From Halogeometricum pallidum JCM 14848 (GTDB lineage Archaea; Halobacteriota; Halobacteria; Halobacteriales; Haloferacaceae), in NCBI RefSeq assembly GCF_000337095.1, contig NZ_AOIV01000004.1:129255-193254 (forward strand): a stretch of 64,000 nt of DNA. The letters are read 5' to 3'. Position 1 is the first letter of the stretch; each line of letters begins with the position of its first letter. The position numbers were made by a program, and so were the translations under genes. The notes beneath the pieces are model-generated. The model worked only from the letters and a program-made list of their open reading frames with translations, did not search any database and had not been told where the DNA came from. Positions 1-8,088 of this stretch are shown piece after piece.

Positions 1-47
1 GCTCTTCCAGCGTTCATACTATCGCGTTCAGCCACTGCCGATTATAG

Positions 48-443
48 CTACTGCCCGATACGTCGGCGGCGCTCCCCAGTCACCGACGTCGCAGTCCGAG
101 GAAGTACGCCGGGTTGCTGCTGTGTCGCCGCTCGAACACCGTCCGGTCCGAACTCCATCTTCCACTCACCCGTCGCCTCGAACCGGGCGCGGACCTCCTC
201 GGAGGTGATGCCGTACTCCGAGCGGTCGTTCGCGCTGGCATCGCCGAGAACGCAGTAGCGGCCGCCCGATGGGACGACGGCGCCGAGGCCGTCGGAGTAG
301 AGGGCTCCCCACACGAGGAACTCGGCGTCGATTCGGCGCCACCGAGCCTTCTCGCCGGTCTGCCGAACGGCGACGAACGAGATGTCGAATATCCCGATAC
401 CGCGTCCGAAAACCGGCGGCTCGGCCGAACGACGTATTCGCAT
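48..443 (-). CDS. hypothetical protein
   Basis: I do not recognise this 131-residue protein. It has no signal peptide or membrane segment. The middle carries hydrophobic stretches (GIGIFDISFVAV, FLVWGALYSDGLGAVVP) and an acidic piece (ITSEEVRARFEATGEWKMEF), which looks like a folded soluble domain. The ATG at 443 is preferred over one seven codons upstream because a GGAG sits about 5 bases before it and an AT-rich stretch lies at 467-485. It points the same way as the integrase just downstream of its own promoter region and may be cargo of the same element. It could also be a chance frame, since the C-terminal 20 residues are arginine-rich. Confidence 0.5.
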   Translation of the reverse strand: MRIRRSAEPPVFGRGIGIFDISFVAVRQTGEKARWRRIDAEFLVWGALYSDGLGAVVPSGGRYCVLGDASANDRSEYGITSEEVRARFEATGEWKMEFGPDGVRAATQQQPGVLPRTATSVTGERRRRIGQ

Positions 444-515
444 CGACTCCGGTTTCAAACCCAATTTGATATAGCGATATAGAATTTAACTGGCCTTCTT
501 CAGACGGACAAAATA

Positions 516-1571
516 TCAGAGAAGCGAGTAGATATGCCGATCGTACGTCTCGTGCACCCGGTCGCCCCAGTTGTGGGTGTACGTGTCGATGATGTCGCCG
601 CCGACGTCGCCGCGGAGGTACTTGACGATGCCGCGGTCGCCGGTCCGGTCCCGGAGGTGGGTGGTGAAGAAGTGCCGGAAGTAGTGCGGCGTGACGTTCT
701 CCTCGCTGTCCCCGCCGGGGCGGTGCCACCCTCGTTCGGCGGCGTGACGTTCGACGAGGTGGTGAACCATGTCGGTCGTCAGTCGCTCGCCCCAACTCCC
801 GGAAGTGCTGACGAATAGCGGGTCTGCGGGCGAACGCACGTCGGGTCTGATAGCCAACCAACGCGAGAGGACCGTCTCCAATTCCCCGTCGACGGGAACC
901 ACCGTAGAGCGCTTGCGTTTGTTCGACGCCGTCCGTCGTTCGCCGTCGGTCGTCTCGCCGGCCGACGGTTCGGCGGAGATGTACAGCGACGGGCCGCGGC
1001 CCTCGAGTTGCGCTCGTCTCGGCGCGTCGCCCAACGGCGTCCCGTCCGCGAGCGATACGTCCCGACAGTCGAGGTTGCAGAGTTCGCCGACGCGCATCCC
1101 CGTCTTGAGGAGCGTACACAGCACGGCGTGGTCGAGGGGGTGGTGGACCTCCCGCAGGAACTCCCGCATCTGCGGGACGGATATCTCCCGGCGCGAGGGA
1201 TTCGCGTCTATCTGCTCGTCCATCTCCTCCATGACGAGCGTCATCGGATTCCCCTCGAACGCGCCGACCTGCGTCATGTACGCGTAGAATCGGTGGAGGT
1301 AGGTCGCGTACGTGGCGATGGTGCTGTCGGCGGCCTCGGACCCCCGAAGCGAGTGAATCCACGCCATGCAGTCGCGGTGGGACGCCTCCTCGACGCGCTT
1401 GTCGACGCCCATCGGGTTCGCGTCGGCGTCCGTGAGGAACGCCTCGAACCGCCGCAGGACGCGCTCGTAAGCCTCTCTGGTCCGTTCGGTCCGCCCGTGG
1501 TACGTCATGTCCTGCAGGAAGTACGCGACCGGGTCCTCGACGGTCTCCCCGTCGGCCGTCTCAACGGCCAT
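516..1571 (-). CDS. tyrosine recombinase (XerC/XerD-like integrase)
   Basis: Site-specific recombinase of the phage-integrase family, which cuts and rejoins DNA through a 3'-phosphotyrosine. Residues 10-115 form the SAM-like helical core-binding domain (ERTREAYERVLRRFEAFL, TIATYATYLHRFYAYM). The catalytic domain starts near 128: Arg160 in KTGMRVGELCNLD, Lys218/Lys220 in the expected beta-hairpin, His296 and Arg299 in PHYFRHFF, His333 in YTHNWG, and the nucleophile Tyr343 (or Tyr348) in HETYDRHIY. The length of 351 is normal for chromosomal or plasmid haloarchaeal XerC/D-like integrases. The start overlaps the end of the upstream small protein by 11 bases, so the two are translated together. 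It probably marks an integrated element. Confidence 0.92.
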   Translation of the reverse strand: MAVETADGETVEDPVAYFLQDMTYHGRTERTREAYERVLRRFEAFLTDADANPMGVDKRVEEASHRDCMAWIHSLRGSEAADSTIATYATYLHRFYAYMTQVGAFEGNPMTLVMEEMDEQIDANPSRREISVPQMREFLREVHHPLDHAVLCTLLKTGMRVGELCNLDCRDVSLADGTPLGDAPRRAQLEGRGPSLYISAEPSAGETTDGERRTASNKRKRSTVVPVDGELETVLSRWLAIRPDVRSPADPLFVSTSGSWGERLTTDMVHHLVERHAAERGWHRPGGDSEENVTPHYFRHFFTTHLRDRTGDRGIVKYLRGDVGGDIIDTYTHNWGDRVHETYDRHIYSLL

Positions 1572-1989
1572 CGTCGCCCCCGGACGCCCCCGACGCGAGC
1601 GAGTAGCCCCCGTGCCGACCGCTGTACTGCACCCGGTTCGACGCCTGCAGGTCCTGTAGCGTCTCGTCGAGGCGGTCCTCGATGTCGTCGGTCAGAGCCT
1701 CTAGGAGTTCGTCCCACGAGCGGTGGTCGGTCGCCGAGAGGGTGCTGAGGACGCGCTCTTCGAACTCGCCTTTTCGGCCCTCCGCGTCGTCGTCCACTTC
1801 GCTATCTTCGGTCTCTCCGTACCGGTCGGGCACCTCGAAGTCGCTGCGACCCGCCTGTACCATGGTCCGCACGAACTCGCTTTGGCTCATCCCGAGTCGT
1901 TCGGCGTGGCGCTTCCACTCGTCTTTCTGGTAGACGGGGACGTAGGTCATCACCGACTTCTGTTCGGTCTGCGAATCATCACTCGACAC
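1561..1989 (-). CDS. integrase-partner protein, DUF5805-like (ribbon-helix-helix-like N-terminus)
   Basis: A 142-residue protein in front of the integrase. The N-terminal part (MTYVPVYQKDEWKRHAERLGMSQSEFVRTMVQAG) reads like a ribbon-helix-helix or MetJ/Arc-type DNA-binding unit. The C-terminal part (WDELLEALTDDIEDRLDETLQDLQASNRVQYSGRHGGYSL) looks like a winged helix. The composition matches haloarchaeal proteins I remember as DUF5805, which sit beside XerC/D-like integrases. I place the start at GTG 1989: a strong Shine-Dalgarno (AAGGAGGAGG) lies 8-17 bases before it, and the upstream extension is arginine-rich and non-haloarchaeal in composition. The stop overlaps the integrase start. It may set directionality or repress the integrase (inference). 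Confidence 0.8.
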   Translation of the reverse strand: MSSDDSQTEQKSVMTYVPVYQKDEWKRHAERLGMSQSEFVRTMVQAGRSDFEVPDRYGETEDSEVDDDAEGRKGEFEERVLSTLSATDHRSWDELLEALTDDIEDRLDETLQDLQASNRVQYSGRHGGYSLASGASGGDDGR

Positions 1990-2419
1990 GGAATCGAACC
2001 TCCTCCTTATCCCGTTCCTCGGTGACTCGCGTGGGATGACATCCGGTCGTTCGCATCTGGGTTGGTTCTCGGTTCTTTTCGTCGGGCTTGGAGGTGAGTC
2101 GACCGACGAGCGCTCCCGTCCCTTCCGCCGGAATCTGCCACTCATAGGTGAGTGCTACTGTCGCAGATCGCAGTTCGTTCTCCAACACGGTGGCTCGTTT
2201 CGCGGTACCGCATTTACCAATATAACTCTACTTATATTGCCAGAGCATGTCCCGAAATCCGGGGTTATTTGTATACATACTCTGATTATTCGCCTCTCTG
2301 CAGCACTCACACAGATAACCCGCCACCGAATCCGTTGTTTCGTGTCCGACTCGGTAGATGCGCCCCGCCGAAACGACGCCGTCATTTCGCGCCCGCTCTC
2401 GGGTGTACGACTCTCCCTC

Positions 2420-2441
2420 ACACAGAATAATATTCCTGTGT
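2420..2441. repeat. inverted repeat in AT-rich segment
   Basis: The arms ACACAG (2420-2425) and CTGTGT (2436-2441) flank the AT-only spacer AATAATATTC, which is itself nearly palindromic. It may be an operator or a small hairpin. No adjacent gene start explains it. Confidence 0.5.
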
Positions 2442-2748
2442 ACTAAACAAGAAATAAATGGTCAGTGGAACCCCATTCTCTGACCGCACACCCTAGGGGT
2501 TACGACCCGAGAACACCTGTGTAGAATGCAGTTAATACTGCCGGTAATCGCCGGTGGTTGAGGCACGGTTCTGGTAGCCATCGAGGCCCGGGAATCGAAA
2601 CCTCGACGCGGTGTGGACCACCGGCGTCCGCCCCACCAAAGAACACGTCCGAGAACACGCGGGACGTCCCGGGCACCGACCCGCCTACTCCGACGGATGG
2701 TATTTGGTCTCTAATTGGAACAGATAATGGACGGAAGCCTCCCTCAGA

Positions 2749-2762
2749 GGTCACCGGTGACC
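2749..2762. repeat. perfect 14-base palindrome
   Basis: GGTCACCGGTGACC is its own reverse complement, the form expected of a dimeric DNA-binding protein site. It lies in the gene-free stretch, more than 700 bases from any supported gene start, so its use is unknown. Confidence 0.5.
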
Positions 2763-3458
2763 GTCCCGGTCGACGCCCACTGCTCGGACACTCCGTCACT
2801 CCGAACGGGGCGCCTGTACCCGATGCTCGGTACGCAGACTACCCGCCTAGCACCTGACCGTTCCCCGATCAGACAACCGGTCGCATCCGTTAAACGTCCT
2901 CCCGTCGATAACTTCGGCTCCAGTCGCTCCGGCGACGTGGACGACCGCACGCGGGAGACAGGCGACGCGTCTGTGAGAACTGTCCACCATGAATCCCCTT
3001 GAACCAGACTATCGGTACCGAATCGGGGCCGCACCGTCTAACGGAGTCCGCCGAACATCGGAACGTCGCGGCGTCGTAGGTTCTCAATCCCTCAATCGGC
3101 CCCGGCGGCCTCATCGGGTCGTCGCGTCACAGAGTCGTCCGGCGACGCCTCCTATTCTCTTCGGGCCACTCCTGGTTTCCTCATTTCCGCTGAGTTCGCC
3201 GAGACTTCGAGTCTTCTGGTGGCCCCCTGGTGATCGACTCGGAACCGACGCTCGTCCGTTCGCCGAACGCCGGCCGGGGTTCCTTCGAGTCGTTGCCTCG
3301 GACTACGAGCGCAGGTCTCCAACCTTATGTGCTCCGTGCTACCCTCGAACACTTGACCTCCGCGAGTCATGTAAACTCCATAGTGCTATACTAAACTATC
3401 CGGTTCCTCTTCGATCTCGTACTCCGAAATCGGATGAATCCGAACGCAAGGCTCTTGT

Positions 3459-3472
3459 TTAGGTCGGCCAAA
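3459..3472 (+). promoter_or_regulatory. putative iron-repressor (DtxR/IdeR-like) box, GMC operon
   Basis: TTAGGTCGGCCAAA is a near-palindrome (TTAGG, 4 bases, CCAAA) ending 10 bases before the start of the Tat lipoprotein gene and overlapping its TATA-like TGTTTAGG. It matches the boxes at 5704 and 13992 in the pattern TTAGGTnnGCCnAA. The iron assignment rests on the resemblance to DtxR/IdeR half-sites (TTAGG/CCTAA) and on the iron importer behind the second copy. Confidence 0.6.
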
Positions 3473-3482
3473 TCCCGACCGA

Positions 3483-4040
3483 ATGGAGTTGACGCGTCGG
3501 GACGCTCTCGCGGTCCTCGTCGCGGCGGGTGCCGGGTCGCTCGCGGGTTGTGCGGCGCCGCGGGCGTCCGACGGCGACGCGGGGACGGGAGATGCAGGAG
3601 ATGCGGGACCGGTGCCGGTCGGGGACTCGGAGATGGAGACGCTCGTCGCCGTCGCGGAGGTGGTCTACCCGTCGGCGGTCGACGGCGTTCCGAAGTTCGT
3701 TCGCACGTACACGGGCGGGCGCGTCGACGCTGACGACGCCTACGCCCGCGGCGTCGCCGCCGCGGTCGGGTCGCTCGACGAGTACGCGGAGGAGTTCCAC
3801 GGCGACCGGTACGCCGCGCTTTCGGAGTCGACGCGCCGGGAGGCGTTAGACTACATGAGCGTGGACGTGGTCGACCCCGTCCCCGACGGCACCGCGGCCC
3901 AACGAGTGCGCCACTACGTCGTGAACGAACTGCTGTACGCGTTCTACACCTCGCCGACGGGCGCGGGACTGGCCGGTTTGGAGAACCCACCCGGCCATCC
4001 CGGCGGAACCGAGTCGTACCGCGAGGGTCCCGGCCGATGA
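3483..4040 (+). CDS. gluconate 2-dehydrogenase subunit 3-like Tat lipoprotein
   Basis: Small subunit partner of a GMC flavoprotein dehydrogenase. It begins with a twin-arginine signal and lipobox (TRRDAL...GSLAGC, Cys about 23), so it is probably exported folded and lipid-anchored outside the cell. The mature part has the subunit-3 pattern: an early helix ETLVAVAEVVYPSAVDGVPKFVRTY, a middle LSESTRREALDYM, and a C-terminal VRHYVVNELLYAFYTSPTGAGLAGLENPPGHPGG. Its stop overlaps the GMC start by four bases (ATGA), giving coupled translation. In the known family the small subunit carries the Tat signal for the cofactor-loaded large subunit. No cytochrome c subunit gene follows, so the electron acceptor is unknown. 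Confidence 0.88.
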   Translation: MELTRRDALAVLVAAGAGSLAGCAAPRASDGDAGTGDAGDAGPVPVGDSEMETLVAVAEVVYPSAVDGVPKFVRTYTGGRVDADDAYARGVAAAVGSLDEYAEEFHGDRYAALSESTRREALDYMSVDVVDPVPDGTAAQRVRHYVVNELLYAFYTSPTGAGLAGLENPPGHPGGTESYREGPGR

Positions 4041-5659
4041 GCGACGGACCCGCCGACGAATCCGCCGCCGCGCCGGACCGCACGCCCTCCCCCCGCGCGG
4101 ACGTCTGCGTCGTCGGTGCGGGGCCGGCGGGGTCGCTCGTCGCCGCGCGCCTGTCGCGGGCGGAGTACGACGTGGTGGTGCTCGACGCCGGACCCCGATT
4201 CGACCCGGACGAGAGGTCCGACCGGATGGAGCGACACCTCCGGCCGGGTCTCGACGAGCCGATTTGGGGGATGGGCGGCGAGCGAGACGCCTACTCCTCG
4301 TCGGGGGGGCGCTCCTACCCGCTGAACGCCGCGCGGGTGAAGGGCGTCGGCGGGAGCACCCTCCACTGGCAGGGGATGGTGATGCGCCTGCACGAACAGG
4401 ACTTCGAACTCGACTCCTCGGTCGGACTGGGTGCCGACTGGCCCCTCGACTACGAGGACCTGCGTCCGTACTACGCCGCCGCCGAACGGGAGTTGAACGT
4501 CTCGGGCGCCTCCGACAATCCGTTCGCGCCGCCGCGGGAGCGCCCCCACCCGCTCCCGGCGTTCCCCCCGTCCTACAGCGACTCGCTGTTCGCCGAGGCG
4601 TGCGAGACGCTCGAAATCGCCACCCACTCGGTGCCGAACGCTCGCAACTCCGAACCGGTCGACGGGCAGAGCGCCTGCGTCGGGTACGGCACCTGCGACC
4701 CGGTGTGTCCCTCGGGGGCGAAGTACGACGCCACCCGGCACGTCGAACGCGCGGAGGCGAACGGCGCGCGGGTGCTCGACCGAGTGCCCGTCCAGCGCCT
4801 CGAACACGACGGCGCCGGCGACCGGGTGACGGCGGCGGTGTACGCCACGCCCGACGGCGAAGAACACAGACAGACGGCCCGCGAGTTCGTCGTCGCCGCC
4901 GGCGGGGTGGAGACGCCGCGCCTCCTCCTCCTCTCGGCCAGCGAGGCGTACCCCGACGGCCTCGCGAACTCCTCGGGGGTCGTGGGGCGGTACTTCATGG
5001 ACCACCTGTTCGCGGGCGTCGGGGGAACGCTGGACGAACCCACCCGACAGAAACACGTCGGCTTCAACACCACCGAGAGCCACCAGTTCTACGACCGCCC
5101 GGACGACTCGCGGACGGCCATCAAACTGGAGTTTCTCAACTACGCCGGCCCGGCCCCCGCGGACGTGGCCCTCGGCGCGGACGTCTTCGGCGACGCGTTA
5201 CTCGAACGGGTCCGCGACGCCTACGGAAACCGGGTGGCGATGGGCGCCCTCGTCGAGCAACTCCCTCGCGCGGAGAACCGCGTCCGACTGGACCCCTCGC
5301 GCACCGACGACCACGGCAACCCCGTCCCCGACGTCGTCTGGAGCCTCGACGACCGGACGCGCCGAACCCTCGAACGAGCCAACGAGATTCAACGCGCCGT
5401 GCTGACCGAGATGGGGGCGGACGTGAAGTGGACCGTCGGCCCGGAGAACACCGGCCCCGCGTACCACCACATGGGCACGACGCGGATGGGAACGGACCCG
5501 AAGACCAGCGTCGTGAGCCCCCGACTGCGGACGCACGACCTCTCGAACCTCACGCTCGCGGGGAGTTCCGTCTTCGTCACCGGCGGCGCGATGAACCCGA
5601 CGCTCACCATCGCGGCCCTCGCGCTGAAGGCCGCCGACCACGTCTCCGAACGTCTCTAA
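4037..5659 (+). CDS. GMC family FAD-dependent dehydrogenase (gluconate/sugar dehydrogenase-like large subunit)
   Basis: A 540-residue glucose-methanol-choline oxidoreductase that oxidises an alcohol or sugar with FAD. The dinucleotide fold is at residues 23-51 (GAGPAG at 27-32, VVVLDAG). GGSTLHWQGMVMRL is the flavin-attachment loop. The C-terminal active-site region holds HHMGTTRMG and then TGGAMNPTLTIAALALKAADH. Cys214, Cys220 and Cys224 (CVGYGTCDPVC) sit where FAD-dependent sugar dehydrogenases carry a cysteine cluster, which in the Burkholderia glucose dehydrogenase binds a 3Fe-4S centre. It has no signal of its own and presumably leaves the cell with the Tat subunit. Substrate unknown. 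Confidence 0.92.
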   Translation: MSDGPADESAAAPDRTPSPRADVCVVGAGPAGSLVAARLSRAEYDVVVLDAGPRFDPDERSDRMERHLRPGLDEPIWGMGGERDAYSSSGGRSYPLNAARVKGVGGSTLHWQGMVMRLHEQDFELDSSVGLGADWPLDYEDLRPYYAAAERELNVSGASDNPFAPPRERPHPLPAFPPSYSDSLFAEACETLEIATHSVPNARNSEPVDGQSACVGYGTCDPVCPSGAKYDATRHVERAEANGARVLDRVPVQRLEHDGAGDRVTAAVYATPDGEEHRQTAREFVVAAGGVETPRLLLLSASEAYPDGLANSSGVVGRYFMDHLFAGVGGTLDEPTRQKHVGFNTTESHQFYDRPDDSRTAIKLEFLNYAGPAPADVALGADVFGDALLERVRDAYGNRVAMGALVEQLPRAENRVRLDPSRTDDHGNPVPDVVWSLDDRTRRTLERANEIQRAVLTEMGADVKWTVGPENTGPAYHHMGTTRMGTDPKTSVVSPRLRTHDLSNLTLAGSSVFVTGGAMNPTLTIAALALKAADHVSERL

Positions 5660-5703
5660 CCGTCTCCGAGCCTCGCGTCCGGCGAACCGGCCATCGACAC
5701 TCT

Positions 5704-5717
5704 TTAGGTGGGCCTAA
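5704..5717 (+). promoter_or_regulatory. putative iron-repressor (DtxR/IdeR-like) box, iron-uptake operon
   Basis: TTAGGTGGGCCTAA has perfect inverted half-sites TTAGG and CCTAA around four bases. It overlaps the TATA-like CTTTAGG, 16-29 bases before the first gene of the iron ABC operon, so a bound repressor would block the basal transcription factors. It is the best of the three related boxes in the window. Confidence 0.7.
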
Positions 5718-5732
5718 TCCTGTTCCCGAACA

Positions 5733-6905
5733 ATGAGTATACGGCAGGACATATGCGTCGTCGTCCCGACGATTCGGGAGTACGAGTGTGTCCGAAAGTA
5801 CGTCGCTAACGCCCGCGAACACGGCTTCGATACCGACCGACTGTTCTTCGTCTTGGTGACCGAAGACTTCTGCGACGCCGACGCAATGCGCGCGATGCTG
5901 GCCGAGGAGGGTGTCGACGGCGCCGTCTTCGACGGGAGCGACCGCGAGGCGTGGTTCGAATCGCGCGGCGTCGCCGACTACGACCACCTCGTCCCTGCGG
6001 CGAGTCACGCGCAGACCTCTTTCGGACTGCTGTACCTGTGGGCGCACGACCGCTTCGAGTACGGCGTGTTCATCGACGACGACACGCTACCGCACGCCGA
6101 CGAAGATTTCTTCGGCACCCACATGGCGAACCTCGCCTACGAGGGGAAAGTCGAGTCGGTCCGCTCGGACGAGTCGTGGGTGAACGTCCTCTACCAGAGC
6201 GACACCGACCTCTATCCGCGCGGCTACCCCTACGCCGCGATGGACGAGAACGTCGAGACCAGTATCGAGAGAGTCGACTCCGTCGTCGCCTCTCAGGGGC
6301 TCTGGACGAACGTCCCCGACCTCGACGCCGTTCGCATCCTGATGGACGGCGACCTGCGGGGACAGGCCGAGACGCGGACCGAGGCGGCCGACTTCGAGCG
6401 GGATTTCGTCGCCGCGGAGGGCCAGTATCTCACCGTCTGCTCGATGAACCTCGCGTTTCGTCGGGAGGTGGTTCCGGCGTTCTACCAACTGCCGATGGAC
6501 GACAACGAGTGGTCGGTCGGCCGGTTCGACGACATCTGGTCCGGACTGTTCCTCAAGCGCGCCGCGGACGTGCTCGGCAAGCGGGTGTACAACGGCGGTC
6601 CGCTCTGCGAGCACAACAAAGCCCCCCGCTCGACGTTCGACGACCTGGCGAACGAAGTCGCCGGCCTCGAACTGAACGAGTACGTCTGGCGGGTCGTCGA
6701 CGGCGTCGCCGACGACGCCGACTCCTTCGAGGAGGCGTTCGCCGCGATGGCGGACGCCCTCGCCGAGGGCGACTTCTCCGAGTGGAACAACGGCGCGTTC
6801 CTGAACCACTGCGGCGAGTACATGCGCGAGTGGCTCGACTGCTTGGCGGCGCTCGAACCGCGTCCTGTCGACGCCGAGGAAGGGGCGGTGGTCGCCGATG
6901 ACTGA
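5733..6905 (+). CDS. reversibly glycosylated polypeptide (RGP)-family glycosyltransferase/mutase
   Basis: 390 residues with a GT-A nucleotide-sugar fold: QDICVVVPTIREYECVRKYV at the N-terminus and a DDD metal-binding motif at 115-117 (FIDDDTLPH). In plants this family holds UDP-arabinopyranose mutases; in archaea it is usually named alpha-1,4-glucan-protein synthase. The C-terminal half (NLAFRREVVPAFYQLPMDD, FDDIWSGLFLKRAADVLGKRVYNGGPLCEHNK) also fits the family. It is cytoplasmic, without membrane segments. It is the first gene of an operon and overlaps the iron-binding lipoprotein gene by 8 bases. That company, behind an iron-box promoter, suggests it supplies or rearranges a sugar for a surface glycan. 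The precise reaction is not shown by the sequence. Confidence 0.8.
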   Translation: MSIRQDICVVVPTIREYECVRKYVANAREHGFDTDRLFFVLVTEDFCDADAMRAMLAEEGVDGAVFDGSDREAWFESRGVADYDHLVPAASHAQTSFGLLYLWAHDRFEYGVFIDDDTLPHADEDFFGTHMANLAYEGKVESVRSDESWVNVLYQSDTDLYPRGYPYAAMDENVETSIERVDSVVASQGLWTNVPDLDAVRILMDGDLRGQAETRTEAADFERDFVAAEGQYLTVCSMNLAFRREVVPAFYQLPMDDNEWSVGRFDDIWSGLFLKRAADVLGKRVYNGGPLCEHNKAPRSTFDDLANEVAGLELNEYVWRVVDGVADDADSFEEAFAAMADALAEGDFSEWNNGAFLNHCGEYMREWLDCLAALEPRPVDAEEGAVVADD

Positions 6906-8073
6906 GCGACGTTACGGCCGCCGACGCGTCCTCGCGGGCCTCGGCGCCGCGGGTCTCTCGGGCCTCGCCGGGTGCGGCGGGTTCACCCCCGAGCAGAACG
7001 AGGCGACCGGTACCGACGGCGCCGGGAACGGAACCGTCGGCGGGACGGCGGGGGACTCCTTCGGGGAGTTCCGCGGTTCGGGCCCCCTCGCGGAGGGACG
7101 CGGTGACGTCGGCGGGACGGCTATCGCCGACCTGCCGGACCTCAGCGGCGAGTTGACCATCTACCTCGGCGGCGGCGAGGGCGGCCTCTACCGCGACCTG
7201 TTGGCGAGATTCGAGGGGATGTACGACGACTTCAGTTACAACGCGCGCGAGTCCGGGACGTCCGACGCGGCGAACACGCTCATCAACGAAGGGTCGGCGA
7301 CACCCGCCGACGTGTTCTGGTCGGTCGACGCCGGGTCGCTGGCGGCCGTCGCCAACCGAGGACTCACCGCGAAACTCCCCTCGAACGTCGTCGACCCGGT
7401 GCCCGACGAGTTCCACCCTGACGACCAGTGGGTCGGCACCGCCGGCCGCGCCCGCGCCGTTCCGTACAACACCTCGGCGCTGTCCGGGGGAGACGTGCCC
7501 GACAGCGTGATGGAGTTTCCGAACTCCGAAGCGCTGGCGAACGCGATGGGTTGGGCGCCGACGTACGGCGCGTTCCAGGCGTTCGTCACGGCGATGCGAC
7601 TCATCGAGGGCGCCGACGCCACGCGCCAGTGGCTCCGCGGGATGCTCGACGCCGGCGTCTCCGAGTACAACAACGAGTTCCTCGTCTCCAACGCCGTCGC
7701 CGACGGCGAACTCGACGCCGGATTCGCCAACCACTACTACGCCCTGCGCGTGAAGGCGTCCCGACCGAACGCGCCTCTCGACCTGGCGTTCACCAGCGGC
7801 GACGCCGGCGCCCTCATCAACGCCGCCGGCGCGGAGGTGCTCTCGGCCAGCGGGAACCAGGAACTCGCGTTCACGTTCGTCCGCCACCTGCTGTCGGCGG
7901 AGGCTCAGGAGTTCTTCGCCACGCGGACGTACGCATACCCGATGATTCCCGACATCCCGCCCGTCGGGGGCCTCCCCACCATCGACGAGTTGAACCCCCC
8001 GAGCATCGACCTGAGCCGACTGTCCGAGATTCAGCCGACGCTGGAACTGATGCGGGACGTGGGAGTGCTCTGA
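6898..8073 (+). CDS. iron ABC transporter substrate-binding lipoprotein
   Basis: Family 1 extracellular solute-binding protein. The signal has twin arginines and a lipobox (YGRRRVLAGLGAAGLSGLAGCGG), so it is a Tat-exported, lipid-anchored receptor on the outer face. After an acidic Gly/Thr linker the binding fold starts at about residue 83 (ELTIYLGGGEGGLYRDLLARFEGMY). DVFWSVDAGSLAAVANRGLTAKLPSN, RARAVPYNTSAL and the late ALINAAGAEVLSASGNQELAFTFVRHLLSAEAQEFFATRTYAYPM fit ferric-iron-binding FbpA/SfuA-type proteins. It precedes a two-domain permease and an ATPase. Thiamine or another ligand cannot be excluded from sequence alone, but the iron-like box upstream supports iron. Confidence 0.88.
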   Translation: MTERRYGRRRVLAGLGAAGLSGLAGCGGFTPEQNEATGTDGAGNGTVGGTAGDSFGEFRGSGPLAEGRGDVGGTAIADLPDLSGELTIYLGGGEGGLYRDLLARFEGMYDDFSYNARESGTSDAANTLINEGSATPADVFWSVDAGSLAAVANRGLTAKLPSNVVDPVPDEFHPDDQWVGTAGRARAVPYNTSALSGGDVPDSVMEFPNSEALANAMGWAPTYGAFQAFVTAMRLIEGADATRQWLRGMLDAGVSEYNNEFLVSNAVADGELDAGFANHYYALRVKASRPNAPLDLAFTSGDAGALINAAGAEVLSASGNQELAFTFVRHLLSAEAQEFFATRTYAYPMIPDIPPVGGLPTIDELNPPSIDLSRLSEIQPTLELMRDVGVL

Positions 8074-8088
8074 TGGGGGTTTCCTGAG

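Larger units (their letters stand above)
1990..3482. other. 1.5 kb without a supportable gene
   Basis: Every open frame here is short, rich in Arg, Ser and Pro, and lacks the acidic bias of the neighbouring proteins. Bases 2205-2460 are clearly AT-richer than the rest of the window and contain an inverted repeat (2420-2441). A perfect 14-base palindrome lies at 2749-2762. Past 3450 the sequence becomes the promoter of the next operon. Next to an integrase this looks like decayed element DNA. I cannot identify a transposase remnant, an RNA gene or an attachment site by reading. Confidence 0.6.

Noticed and set aside
2989..3462. A 157-codon frame in the gene-free stretch
   Set aside because: It is rich in Arg, Ser and Pro, poor in Asp and Glu, and lacks any domain or start signal, so it is unlike real genes in this window.
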